Part shown: one piece after another, positions 1 to 8,764 of the stretch | Layout: each line of letters begins with the position of its first letter | How positions within the stretch are numbered: the first letter of the stretch is position 1 | Source: an uncultured Chitinophagaceae bacterium | GTDB lineage: Bacteria > Bacteroidota > Bacteroidia > Chitinophagales > Chitinophagaceae | Assembly (NCBI GenBank): GCA_937958995.1 | Contig: CALGAP010000016.1 | Span: 62,001 to 126,000, forward strand | Length of the DNA: 64,000 nt | Direction of reading: 5' to 3' | Translations under genes and position numbers: made by a program | Notes under the pieces: generated by a model | Database searches by the model: none | Seen by the model: only the letters and a program-made list of their open reading frames with translations | What the model was told of the DNA's origin: nothing

Positions 1-1439
1 TACTGGCGCGTATTGTTGTCAACAATATTCGGATTTGGATCGAGGAACTTGCGCATGTAGTAACCGCTTCGTGTGCCGTTCCAGTCTTCGATACTGCTGC
101 TGCGTGTGTCGAGACCGTTGAAGGTTATGAGCTTGTAAGTGCCGGTATTGTCTTTCTGCATCAGGTCGTACTGACCAGTTTGGATTTGGTTGGCAGGGTC
201 AACATTTCCAGACACTTTATCTCTCGGCTTCCAGTCGGCGCCGTCGTAAAGAACGGTAGCGTAGAAGCGGGGATCGCGGTTGGCATAAGGTTCGGCCTTA
301 TGATCCGGGTTATTCCAGTCGAACGGAACAGCAGTAGGCGGATTGGTTGAATTGTCCATATATTCATAGTCATCCACCAGCAGACCGAGCGGCGTATTAC
401 CAGCCCAGTTGTGATAGCCGTTAGGGCCATTGTATAAACCCAGGTATGGCCCGCCGCCTTCTTCCAATTCGGGCGAATGCCACCTTCCTAAAATTATTTC
501 CACACCGGCCGACGGGTCAACGCCGGGAGCCTGGCTGCCGCCGCCGAGAGAAATTGACATATAATTCAGTTTACCTTCTTCGGGCGACACGGGCTCGGTG
601 AGATCCATTTTGTATCCAACACTTTCATCCATCACCTCCTTGTTCGCTGCTTTTGCCAGTTGCCAGCGTTGCACGCGGTCGCCGCTGGTATAGCCGAAAA
701 TTTCCGGATGAGGATAGCTGTTGAGCAAGGCGGATTTTGATTTTGCCGTAGGCGCATCGTGCAGATCGCTGGCGGCGTATAAGAGTATGCGGCCTTTCAG
801 CGCTTTTGCTGCCAGTGCAGTGGCGCGACCCTTCTGCATGGTTCTGCCCTGCAGGTATAAGACGGCGGAATCACATTCTTTCACAATGAAATTCACGCAC
901 TCTTCCCAGGTATTGCGCGCGACGCTGTAATCTTCGTTCAATCCATATACCTGGGTGATGATGGGTACTGCGCCATAGTAGCGAACCAACTGGTGGTAAA
1001 AATAGCCGCGGAGGAAATGCGCTTCGCCCAGCAACCTTTCCTTCAGATCGTCATTGTCGAACGTAGCGGTCTTTAAATTTTCGATCGCCACGTTGGTGCC
1101 GCGAATCCAGCGATACATCGAGTTCCACTCGTAAGTGCCGCTCTGCCAGCCGGGGTTGGTAGGACTCAGACTACCGTCGTTCACTGTATTGATGCCGCGG
1201 CCTGTGTGAGTAAACACGGCTTCGTCGCTGAGCGAGGCCAGCATTTGTTCTTCAAATCCCCCGGCACCAAAGCCGTTGTACAGGTTATTCACAAACGCTT
1301 CCGATAATGGTCCATCGGCCCAGGTGGCTGTGGAACCGATCGATCCGAGCGGATCCAGCTCCAGGAAGTCCCTTTTGCAGGAAACTAGGATAACCAGTGA
1401 GAGAATAAAGATTACTGATATATTTCGTATCTGTTTCAT
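1..1439 (-). CDS. RagB/SusD-family nutrient uptake lipoprotein, 3' truncated
   Basis: Surface lipoprotein that binds glycans or other nutrients and works as the lid of a SusC-type TonB-dependent channel. The start is ATG at 1439, and the frame stays open for about 479 codons to the left edge, so the C-terminus lies outside the window (SusD proteins are usually 500-600 residues). A lipoprotein signal is visible, with LVSC and the acylated cysteine at residue 21. The helical TPR-like part carries a SusD-typical stretch, EAHFLRGYFYHQLVRYYG. It follows the susC-like gene by only 9 bases on the same strand, the normal susCD order and operon. The substrate cannot be read from the sequence, and no glycoside hydrolase is in view. 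Confidence 0.93.
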   Translation of the reverse strand, partial: MKQIRNISVIFILSLVILVSCKRDFLELDPLGSIGSTATWADGPLSEAFVNNLYNGFGAGGFEEQMLASLSDEAVFTHTGRGINTVNDGSLSPTNPGWQSGTYEWNSMYRWIRGTNVAIENLKTATFDNDDLKERLLGEAHFLRGYFYHQLVRYYGAVPIITQVYGLNEDYSVARNTWEECVNFIVKECDSAVLYLQGRTMQKGRATALAAKALKGRILLYAASDLHDAPTAKSKSALLNSYPHPEIFGYTSGDRVQRWQLAKAANKEVMDESVGYKMDLTEPVSPEEGKLNYMSISLGGGSQAPGVDPSAGVEIILGRWHSPELEEGGGPYLGLYNGPNGYHNWAGNTPLGLLVDDYEYMDNSTNPPTAVPFDWNNPDHKAEPYANRDPRFYATVLYDGADWKPRDKVSGNVDPANQIQTGQYDLMQKDNTGTYKLITFNGLDTRSSSIEDWNGTRSGYYMRKFLDPNPNIVDNNTRQ

Positions 1440-1448
1440 GATTCTTTT

Positions 1449-4400
1449 TTAAAAGGTTACACTAACTCCAAAGTTGAGTACCCTTGCCTGCGGGTAGTAC
1501 TGACCATTACCGGTAACAGCTTCCGGATCAAACACACCCAGTTCATCCCAGGTAATGAGGTTGATGCCGTTGGCATAAATCCTTGCATTGCTGAGACCCA
1601 CGCGTCTTAATACGCTGATGGGAACATTGTACCCGATCTCGAAATTCTTGAACCTGATATAGTCGGTCTTCCTGAGGCGATATGTGTTGTTACCCGCTAC
1701 GCCGCCGGTGTAGTAAGTATTATCACGGCTGGCAATACGCGGATAAACAGTGCTTTGATTTTCGACAGTCCACCTGTGATCAAAATCCCAGGCCAGGTAG
1801 TTACCAATATCTCCCGACTCGGTACGAACTATTAACGCGCCGCCGCTGGCACCCTGGAACAATACGGTGAGGTCGAAGTTGCGATATTGCATGAAGATGT
1901 TCAGGCCACCTGTAAAGCGCGGGTCGCGGGTTTTGTCCTGACGCACCTGGTCGGCAGCGGTGATCCTGCCGTCGCCGTCAATATCCTTAAACTTCATATC
2001 ACCGGGGCGCAACTGTCCAACGCCCAAATCTGAATAATCGATCTGGTTTTCATCGATATCCTTTTGGGTGCCAAATACGCCGTCGTATTCAAAAAGCAGG
2101 TAAGCAGCACCGTTACTACCGAATGGTTTGCCGGTTGATTTTTTCCAGGCCAGTTCATTTTCGATTTCATTCCATTTGTCGATCCTGTTTTTAGCATAAC
2201 CACCATTCACATTTACACTATACTTCAGTTCACCAAAGTTGCCATTATACCCTACACTGAATTCCCAGCCACGGTTGCTCAATTTGGCATAGTTCACCGG
2301 CGGCAGAATGTTGCTGATGCCGGCGCTGCCGGGCACTGTACCTTCAGAGGTAAATAAGGCATCGCTTCTCTTGTTTACGAAATAATCAAACTCGAAGGTC
2401 AGCTTATTGTTCAGCGTGGCCAGTTCTATACCGAAGTTGGTGCTGGTTTGAATTTCCCAGGTGAAAGTGGGGTTGGGCAACACTCTTTCATTCAGACCTC
2501 TTACCACGGTACCACCAAACACGTAGGTAGTGAAATCATAGGTACTCAGGTACTGAAACTCGGCCAGTGTACCGTTGATATATGGTTCGGCGCCCACCTG
2601 GCCCCAGCTGCCCCGGAGTTTGAGGTTTTGAATCCAGGGTACGTTGGTGGCGAACCATTCTTCTTCAGATACTCGCCATCCGGCCAGTACGCCCGGGAAG
2701 AAACCGAAGCGCGAATCGGCGGGGAAGATGTATGAACCATCATAACGCCAGAGGAATTCGGCAATATATTTTTCCTTATAGTTGTACCCTACGCGGCCGA
2801 AATAACCAAGACGTGCGCGGTTAAATTCACCACCACTCATATCCCTGCCCGCATCGCCACCGGCAAAAAGCTGGTCAACGGCGGTAGAGATATAGTTTCT
2901 CCTGAAGGCAAAGAAATTATTGGTGTTGAGGGTTTCTTTTTGCACACCGGCCATTGCACTAACGGTATGATCTCCAAATGTGCGGTCGTATGTGGCGATA
3001 CCGGTAAGCGTAATAGAGAGACTGTTTTCACTGGCCTGGCGCAGACGAGGATCGGTGAAAGTGGAACGCAACTCTTTCACCAGTTTGGGTGTTACTCCAT
3101 CCGCTTCATAATCTACCTTATTCCAAGAATACAAATACCAGGGCGTTTGCCAGCGCTTCTGGTTGTACAGGTATTTATCGATCGCTGCTGTACCGCTCAA
3201 CTTCAGGCCCGTTACCCAGGGTATTTCAATATCTACCTTACCGTTGGTCTGGAAATAATCGCGTTTGTCGCGGTCATAGCCTGTTGCGTTGGTGGTGATC
3301 ACCACGGGGTTCTGTCCATTTTCGATATCGCGCCCGGGCAATCCGTTGGGCCAGATGGCGGGCTCGTTGGGGCGACCGCGCATCAACATGCGGAAAATAG
3401 AACCGGCCGACTCGGTGGGGAAGAAGCGAAATTCTTCGCGACCCAGCAGGCCGAAGTTCACCTTAATATATTTGTTTACGGTGGCATCCAGGTTCACGCG
3501 TACATCATACTGGCGGTATCCAGTAGCCGAATTTTTATAATAACCGTCCTGGTCCTGGAAGCCCAGTGATACCAGGTAGCGGAAGTTTTCTGTACCGCCG
3601 TTGATCTGGAGGTTATGCCTTTGTTGGGGCGACCATTTTTTCATTACGGCATCAAACCAGTCTTCGTCGGGATGCCCCCAGGGGTCGCTGCCGTCAGCAT
3701 ATTTCGCCATATCGTCGGGGAAGAAGCCGGTGGGCGAGTTCAGTACTTTAGGACTGCGTGGGTCGGCGGTGGCGGGCACATTGTAAGTGCCGGTAGCTCT
3801 GATAGCTTCCAGGGCTTCGGCCCAGAGTTCGGGATTGTATTGCAGACCTTCAAAAACGATCAGCTCGTTTCTCACAGCGCCATATTGCAGTACGTTCATC
3901 ATTTTCGGAATCACCGAAGGCTGCGAATAACCCTGGTTGAAATCGTATGTAATTTTTGGTTTGCCCGTTTTACCACGACGTGTGGTAATTAATATTACGC
4001 CGTTGGCAGCGCGCTGACCGTAAATAGCGGCTGAAGCATCTTTCAGCACCGACATACTTTCGATATCGGCTGGGTTAAGACGTTCCAGTCCACCACGTCG
4101 TTCGGGCACACCGTCAATTACTATTAATGGCGATGTATTGCCAAATGCGTTGGTACCGCGAATGCGCAGGTTACTGCCATCGTAGCCAGGCTCACCGCTG
4201 CCGTTTACGGCTGTTATACCGGGCAGTCGTCCCACCAATGCATTGGAGAGGTTGAATGTGGGCACCTTCTCAAGTTCTTCGCCTTTTACCTGCGCTACGG
4301 CTCCGGTAACGGTCACCTTTTTTTGCGTACCATATCCTACCACCACTACTTCACTCATTTGTGCGTTGGAAGCCTGCATCACCACGCTTATCTGTGTGCG

Positions 4401-4694
4401 GTTGTTAATCGAAATTTCCTGCGAAGTAAAGCCAACGGAAGTAAACACCAGGACGCCGTTGCCGGGTGCGTTGATGGTGAAGTTGCCGTTGGCATCGGTT
4501 TGGGTTGCTACAGCCGTGCCTTTCACCTGTACGGTAACTGCCGGCAGGACGGAATCACCGGAGGTGACAGTGCCCCTGACAGTTATATCCTGGGCCAATG
4601 CTACCTGCAAGGCTAATAACAATGGCAGCATTACCCAAAGTTTTGTCATGGAATGTACAAGAACATACATGATATCAGTTTTAGTGAGTTGCAT
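1449..4694 (-). CDS. SusC/RagA-family TonB-linked outer membrane transporter
   Basis: TonB-dependent outer-membrane channel that imports oligomers delivered by its SusD partner. The frame begins at 4694, but ATG 4649 gives a cleaner signal peptide (MTKLWVMLPLLLALQVALAQ) and is my preferred start, leaving about 1066 residues. After the signal comes a carboxypeptidase-like regulatory domain (roughly residues 35-110), then the SusC signature VVVVGYGTQKK and the plug domain with DGVPERRGG. A long beta-barrel follows, ending in aromatic Phe (SVTF), as expected for outer-membrane assembly. There is no N-terminal signalling extension and no ECF sigma/anti-sigma pair beside it, so control must come from elsewhere. 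Confidence 0.95.
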   Translation of the reverse strand: MQLTKTDIMYVLVHSMTKLWVMLPLLLALQVALAQDITVRGTVTSGDSVLPAVTVQVKGTAVATQTDANGNFTINAPGNGVLVFTSVGFTSQEISINNRTQISVVMQASNAQMSEVVVVGYGTQKKVTVTGAVAQVKGEELEKVPTFNLSNALVGRLPGITAVNGSGEPGYDGSNLRIRGTNAFGNTSPLIVIDGVPERRGGLERLNPADIESMSVLKDASAAIYGQRAANGVILITTRRGKTGKPKITYDFNQGYSQPSVIPKMMNVLQYGAVRNELIVFEGLQYNPELWAEALEAIRATGTYNVPATADPRSPKVLNSPTGFFPDDMAKYADGSDPWGHPDEDWFDAVMKKWSPQQRHNLQINGGTENFRYLVSLGFQDQDGYYKNSATGYRQYDVRVNLDATVNKYIKVNFGLLGREEFRFFPTESAGSIFRMLMRGRPNEPAIWPNGLPGRDIENGQNPVVITTNATGYDRDKRDYFQTNGKVDIEIPWVTGLKLSGTAAIDKYLYNQKRWQTPWYLYSWNKVDYEADGVTPKLVKELRSTFTDPRLRQASENSLSITLTGIATYDRTFGDHTVSAMAGVQKETLNTNNFFAFRRNYISTAVDQLFAGGDAGRDMSGGEFNRARLGYFGRVGYNYKEKYIAEFLWRYDGSYIFPADSRFGFFPGVLAGWRVSEEEWFATNVPWIQNLKLRGSWGQVGAEPYINGTLAEFQYLSTYDFTTYVFGGTVVRGLNERVLPNPTFTWEIQTSTNFGIELATLNNKLTFEFDYFVNKRSDALFTSEGTVPGSAGISNILPPVNYAKLSNRGWEFSVGYNGNFGELKYSVNVNGGYAKNRIDKWNEIENELAWKKSTGKPFGSNGAAYLLFEYDGVFGTQKDIDENQIDYSDLGVGQLRPGDMKFKDIDGDGRITAADQVRQDKTRDPRFTGGLNIFMQYRNFDLTVLFQGASGGALIVRTESGDIGNYLAWDFDHRWTVENQSTVYPRIASRDNTYYTGGVAGNNTYRLRKTDYIRFKNFEIGYNVPISVLRRVGLSNARIYANGINLITWDELGVFDPEAVTGNGQYYPQARVLNFGVSVTF

Positions 4695-4744
4695 AAAAGA
4701 AGCCGTGTCTTTTCGGATACTCTGTAATGTGAAAAAGATTACGT

Positions 4745-4761
4745 GCAGGCTAACGGCCTGC
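4745..4761 (-). repeat. Small hairpin in the susC-like leader
   Basis: GCAGGC (4745-4750) and GCCTGC (4756-4761) form a six-base-pair inverted repeat with a five-base loop, about 95 bases upstream of the preferred susC start. It could be a leader hairpin or an operator. No run of T follows it, so it is not a normal terminator. Confidence 0.35.
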
Positions 4762-5202
4762 TAACAAATTTTAACCTCAGCAATGCGAATCAGGCGCCGG
4801 AAAAAAAATTTTTCCCGGTGGATGTGTTTCAGCTAAAAAATGTGACCTCGGAGGAGAAAAATGTCGCCATGGACGGAGGGCCTTGTTCATAAAGACAATC
4901 GTTTTGGTTTTGAAAATACTTTCCTGCCATAGCCTTTTGACGGTGTTGTACAGTCAGTCAAAACACTATGCAATTAATGTCTGTCTACGAGTTTGTGGGC
5001 AGGACGTAGTATAGATTGGAGCAGTCTGGACAGTGTTCGGTTATACTGAGTGGCTTAACCGATTTACATGTAAATTAAAACAATTTGGATAAAAATGTAC
5101 ATGCAACACTTATTATTTTTTACTCAATCTCTTATCGTGAAGCATTGACCGAAATAATAGCAGTAAATTATCTCAAAATGTAACGATTTTGATTAACTGA
5201 TT
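4762..5202. other. Intergenic region between proA and the susC-like gene
   Basis: About 440 bases between the end of proA and the susC leader, both genes reading leftward. I find no convincing open frame and no clear hairpin terminator for proA. The stretch is AT-rich near 5060-5190. It should hold the susC promoter, but I see only an imperfect -7 element in the AT run near 4770 (minus strand). Confidence 0.4.
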
Positions 5203-6444
5203 TTAACGCGTTTGTCCATCACCTTGCAGTAACCATTTTTCAGTTACTAACTTCTCCAGCGCAAAGGGTCCGCGCGCATGTAGTTTTTGTGTGGAAATAC
5301 CAATCTCCGCGCCCAGGCCCAGTTCTTCGCCATCGGTAAAACGCGTGGAGGCATTGGTGTAAACGGCGGCGGCATCTACTTCCTGCAAAAAGCGGCGGCA
5401 ATGTTTTTTGTTCTCAGAAACAATGGCTTCGGAATGGCGGGTGCTGTGCTGACGAATATGCGCCAGCGCTTCATCAATGTCTTTTACCACTTTGACGGCG
5501 CAACGCAGACTAAGAAACTCTGTATCAAAATCGCCGGGAGTGGCCTTTTTGAGAAGGGCATATCCTTTCAATAACTTATATGCCTTATTTTCCGCAATCA
5601 TTTCCACTTTATATTCATTGAAAGCGGGTTGCAGTTTATTGAAAAACGCCGGTGCAATTTTTTCATCCACCAATACGGTGTCAACCGCGTTGCACACCGA
5701 CGGCCGCGACACTTTAGCATTTACCACAATATTTACCGCTTTATCGAGTGAAGCATCTTTCTCCACATATATGTGGCATACACCCGCTCCTGTCTCAATC
5801 ACGGGCACCAGGCTGTTTTTGCGAACAAACTGAATCAGCGAGTCGGAGCCGCGCGGAATCAGCACATCGAGGTATTTGGTGGCGGTGAACAATTCCTGCA
5901 CTACTTCACGGTCGGCCGGCAACAGGGTAACCGCATCCGGCAAGATGTCATTTTCCCGCAACACCTGTTTTATAATTTTCATCGCAGCCTTATTGGTATG
6001 TTCTGCCTCCTTGCTGCCCTTAAGCACACAACCATTCTGGCTGCGCAGGCAAAGGGCGGCGATGTCGAAGGTTACGTTAGGCCGGCTTTCGTAGATGGCG
6101 CCTACTACACCCAATGGCACGGTCACTTTTTGTACATGCAGTCCGTTGGGCAGCGTGCGTTCATCAATAATCTTTCCCGTTGGGTTGGGCAGGCGACTGA
6201 TCTTACGTATGCTGTTGGCGATATTTTTTATTCGCTGTTCATTCAGCATCAGCCGGTCGTTGCGCGGGTTGTCGGGGTCCTGGGCCGCAAGATCTTTCTG
6301 GTTGGCTTTAAGAACAGATGACATGTTTGTTTCCAGCGCATCGGCGAGTTGCAGTAAGGTTGATTTTATCTTTTTGTCGGAAATGCTACGGAGCTGAATG
6401 GATGCCTTAGCAGTTTTCGCCAGTAATTTTTCAATCGCTTTCAT
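5203..6444 (-). CDS. proA: Glutamate-5-semialdehyde dehydrogenase (gamma-glutamyl phosphate reductase)
   Basis: Cytoplasmic enzyme of proline synthesis that reduces gamma-glutamyl phosphate to glutamate semialdehyde with NADPH. The 413-residue length fits the family (about 415-420). Family stretches are visible: GVVGAIYESRPNVTFD near residue 113, LKGSKEA near 141, IPRGSDSLI near 197, and the catalytic cysteine in RPSVCNAVDT at residue 251. It lies 10 bases after proB on the same strand, so the two are one operon making the substrate-channelling pair for the first two steps of proline synthesis. proC is not in the window. Confidence 0.97.
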   Translation of the reverse strand: MKAIEKLLAKTAKASIQLRSISDKKIKSTLLQLADALETNMSSVLKANQKDLAAQDPDNPRNDRLMLNEQRIKNIANSIRKISRLPNPTGKIIDERTLPNGLHVQKVTVPLGVVGAIYESRPNVTFDIAALCLRSQNGCVLKGSKEAEHTNKAAMKIIKQVLRENDILPDAVTLLPADREVVQELFTATKYLDVLIPRGSDSLIQFVRKNSLVPVIETGAGVCHIYVEKDASLDKAVNIVVNAKVSRPSVCNAVDTVLVDEKIAPAFFNKLQPAFNEYKVEMIAENKAYKLLKGYALLKKATPGDFDTEFLSLRCAVKVVKDIDEALAHIRQHSTRHSEAIVSENKKHCRRFLQEVDAAAVYTNASTRFTDGEELGLGAEIGISTQKLHARGPFALEKLVTEKWLLQGDGQTR

Positions 6445-6454
6445 TGTTCAATCA

Positions 6455-7489
6455 TTAAAATATCACGATATCATCTGCATGTGCGGCCAGCACATTTTTC
6501 TGCGCAATGTTTTTATTGACAGATGCGGCGTCGAGTTTTACGCGCGCCACGCCGATGATGTTTTCTTCTTCATCCATCAGTTGCACCACTTCACCGGCGG
6601 AGAATTTTCCCTGCACTTTGCTAACGCCGACGGTAAGCAGGCTTTTTCTTTGCAATAGTGCTTTAGCCGCGCCTTTATCAACGGTGATACTGCCAAGCGT
6701 GATGGAGCCGCTGGCCAGCCATTTTTGTCGTGCTTTGAGGTTGGAGGGCTGTGGTAAAAATGTAGTACCGTTTTTCCCGGTAAGTGCATCGGCGAAAGGA
6801 GTATCGCTATTTAATCCGCCAATAATCACTTTTATACCCAGCGAAGTAGCCAGGCGGGTGAAAGTTAGTTTTGATGTCATGCCGCCTAAGCCAAGCGTAC
6901 TCTTACCCGTCTTCACAAAGCCCAAAATAGTGCTATCCACTTTTTTTACCAGCGGAATGATCTGGTTATTATCATCCATAAAACCGCCGACCGAGGTGCA
7001 AATTATCAACGTATCAGCATCGAATCCCACGGCCATCAGGGTTGCCAGCTCATCGTTGTCGGAAAATTTCAACTCGACATTACTCACCAAATCGTTCTCG
7101 TTCACAATGGGTACAATATCGTTTTCCCAAAAGCAGGCGAAGGTATCTTTCAGCTGCAGAAACTGCGAGCGGGAGCTGAAATGATGCCTTTCGCAAAGGG
7201 CTTGCGCCACGGGAATATTGAATGGCGAAAAATATTGCTGGTAAAGCTGAATCAGTTTGGGATTACCGACTGCCGCAGCGGCTTTGCGTTCGGTAAGCGT
7301 GCCCTTGTAGTTTTTGATATGTAGTTTGCCGCTGCCTACTGCGCCACTGGACACGAGCACTACACGATAATTTTGCGACAGGTTGGCAATTTCTGAAGCC
7401 ACTTTTCTGATTACATCGTGATCGATAACGCCCTCGCTATTGGTAATGACTGCCGTTCCGAGCTTGATGACTAATACCGGTTTCTCCAT
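6455..7489 (-). CDS. proB: Glutamate 5-kinase
   Basis: First enzyme of proline synthesis, phosphorylating glutamate at the gamma-carboxyl with ATP. It is normally feedback-inhibited by proline. The amino-acid kinase domain shows VIKLGTAVIT at the N-terminus, SSGAVGSGK near residue 50, VNENDLVS and FSDNDELATLMA. A C-terminal PUA-like domain covers about residues 260-344. I start at ATG 7489 (344 residues) rather than an in-frame ATG at 7519, because the extra ten residues precede the conserved first strand and because a perfect -7 promoter element lies between the two starts. It is upstream of proA in the same operon. Confidence 0.96.
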   Translation of the reverse strand: MEKPVLVIKLGTAVITNSEGVIDHDVIRKVASEIANLSQNYRVVLVSSGAVGSGKLHIKNYKGTLTERKAAAAVGNPKLIQLYQQYFSPFNIPVAQALCERHHFSSRSQFLQLKDTFACFWENDIVPIVNENDLVSNVELKFSDNDELATLMAVGFDADTLIICTSVGGFMDDNNQIIPLVKKVDSTILGFVKTGKSTLGLGGMTSKLTFTRLATSLGIKVIIGGLNSDTPFADALTGKNGTTFLPQPSNLKARQKWLASGSITLGSITVDKGAAKALLQRKSLLTVGVSKVQGKFSAGEVVQLMDEEENIIGVARVKLDAASVNKNIAQKNVLAAHADDIVIF

Positions 7490-7493
7490 AGGG

Positions 7494-7525
7494 CAAAAGT
7501 ATTGAAACCGGGGAAACATTTCCCC
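7494..7525 (-). promoter_or_regulatory. proBA promoter -7 box with overlapping palindrome
   Basis: On the minus strand TACTTTTG (7501-7494) matches the Bacteroidota -7 consensus TAnnTTTG and ends four bases before the proB ATG, so the transcript would be nearly or fully leaderless. The perfect palindrome GGGGAAA-CA-TTTCCCC (7510-7525) covers the place where the -33 element should be. This suggests an operator, or activation in place of a -33 contact. Confidence 0.55.
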
Positions 7526-7629
7526 AGCGTCTCACGAATAAACCACTACATACTAAATTCTCCCAACCCTTTATACACGGCATGCAAATTTCCTTTAGTC
7601 TACTTATTCAACATGAAAAAAGATAAGTA

Positions 7630-7797
7630 ATGAAAGCGTTTTACGGAACCATTTTCCTCCTGCTGGCGCTGTTTTATAGCAGTTGCGCCGTGGTGGAGTC
7701 TATATTCAAAGCCGGGGTATGGGTAGGCATATTGATAGTGGTAGCCATTGTGGGGCTCATCATCTGGATACTCAGCAAGTTTACCAAGAGAGGTTAA
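7630..7797 (+). CDS. Small membrane/lipoprotein-like protein (55 aa)
   Basis: A 55-residue protein too short for most gene finders. It starts with a hydrophobic signal ending in FYSSC (Cys19, lipobox-like), then the motif AVVESIFKAG and a second hydrophobic helix (about residues 31-48), ending in basic KFTKRG. Short Bacteroidota proteins with this CAVVExIFKAG pattern are common and, as I recall, often mislabelled phosphatidate cytidylyltransferase. It is far too short for that enzyme. Codon use is regular and the frame is closed. It is a single-gene unit divergent from proBA. Role unknown, perhaps an envelope or stress peptide. Confidence 0.75.
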   Translation: MKAFYGTIFLLLALFYSSCAVVESIFKAGVWVGILIVVAIVGLIIWILSKFTKRG

Positions 7798-7875
7798 TGT
7801 CGAAATTCCCGCGAGATCATAAGTTCGTATTTGCCGCGACCAAAAATGCCGGCGCCGAGATGGCTGCCTGCACGT

Positions 7876-8385
7876 TTACTGATTCTTCGCAGCAACAAAT
7901 CCCCCAAACGATATCGGTTGCCTGCTGATGCTCGTTACGCGCAAGTTGGCATTGCCATTTTTATATATTGTGAGAAAAAGCTCCTGCACGTCGCGCGTAT
8001 CTTTCGGCTTGATGGTTATTTCCCAGCCATCATTTATCGGCGAAGTGGTGTAATCAAATTTGGTAGAAATAAATTGTATTCCCCCCTTGGTAGGATCGAG
8101 CGGTGCCGAATAAGCTCTGCCGAAGTAGGGCAGCCACGACGACACAGAATCTTTCGTAACTGTCAGGTCATAGTTACTGGTCAGGTTGCGCATACGTCCC
8201 GAAGAAGGCATCATAGTCTGCGCCCTGAATACGTAGCGTTGTTCCTCCACCGCCCTGGTTACCGAAGCTTCATCTTCCAACTTATTCTGCGCATACACTC
8301 CATTTGAACACCGGGCCATCAACATCATCACTGCCAATCCCAACAACGACAAAACTAACCCCGAAAACAATTTTGACTTTTTCAT
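7876..8385 (-). CDS. DUF4251 domain-containing exported protein
   Basis: Exported protein of unknown function. I start at ATG 8385 (MKKSKLF...), 169 residues, because a hydrophobic export signal of about 20 residues follows directly; an upstream in-frame start at 8409 only adds eight residues. The mature part reads as DUF4251: YVFRAQTMMPSSGRMRNL, YDLTVTKDSV, LPYFGRAY, DPTKGGIQFIS, GWEITIKPKD and RQPISFGG. The cysteine near residue 26 is not in a good lipobox. It stands alone, convergent with the 55-residue gene. Confidence 0.85.
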   Translation of the reverse strand: MKKSKLFSGLVLSLLGLAVMMLMARCSNGVYAQNKLEDEASVTRAVEEQRYVFRAQTMMPSSGRMRNLTSNYDLTVTKDSVSSWLPYFGRAYSAPLDPTKGGIQFISTKFDYTTSPINDGWEITIKPKDTRDVQELFLTIYKNGNANLRVTSISRQPISFGGFVAAKNQ

Positions 8386-8453
8386 ACATCCTGACTTTTG
8401 TGTGATCAAATCATTATTTCCGGTGTAGTGCGTACCAATTTCATTCCATTAAC

Positions 8454-8564
8454 ATGACTCTTGAGCAAATGCCTCCGAACCCCATTGATTTCAAAGCGGT
8501 AGAAAAGATGTTAAACTTTTTGCTGGAACAAAACCTGACAAAATGTTATGGGCGGAGCGATTAA
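8454..8564 (+). CDS. Possible very small ORF (36 aa), uncertain
   Basis: An ATG at 8454 opens 36 codons (MTLEQMPPNP...) ending at TAA 8562-8564. The composition resembles a cytoplasmic helical peptide, and a terminator-like hairpin lies about 58 bases downstream. There is no clear ribosome-binding or -7 signal and no family I recognise. It could be the remnant of a longer gene or chance. Confidence 0.2.
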   Translation: MTLEQMPPNPIDFKAVEKMLNFLLEQNLTKCYGRSD

Positions 8565-8621
8565 GGGAGTCGAGTGCTGTCACGGTAGGAGTAACCAAAA
8601 GGCCCTGGCGTCAACTAAAAA

Positions 8622-8646
8622 AGGGCCCGGATAGACATCCCGCCCT
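8622..8646. terminator. Bidirectional terminator-like hairpin
   Basis: AGGGC (8622-8626) pairs with GCCCT (8642-8646), and inside it GGAT (8629-8632) pairs with ATCC (8637-8640) around a four-base loop. A run of A lies on the left and TTTT on the right, so it could stop transcription either way. The likely user is the leftward gene ending at 8765. Confidence 0.45.
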
Positions 8647-8764
8647 GTTTTAAATCCAATATCCTATGAAAAACCGTATTATAAACGAAGCTTAATTACA
8701 ATTAATTGTGTGGCAATTAAAAAATAGTTGAAAAGAAAAAACCATGAAATCCGGATACAGAACA

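Larger units (their letters stand above)
8386..8764. other. Intergenic region around 8.4-8.76 kb
   Basis: About 380 bases between two leftward genes. It holds the doubtful 36-codon frame (8454-8564), a hairpin at 8622-8646 and an AT-rich palindrome CAATTAATTG near 8699. I see no gene with recognisable homology. Confidence 0.4.

Noticed and set aside
2940..3569. 209-codon open frame antisense to the susC-like gene
   Set aside because: Frame shadow of a well-supported gene; composition follows the complement of its codons.
5773..6321. 182-codon open frame antisense to proA
   Set aside because: proA is conserved through this part, and the antisense product has no recognisable domain.
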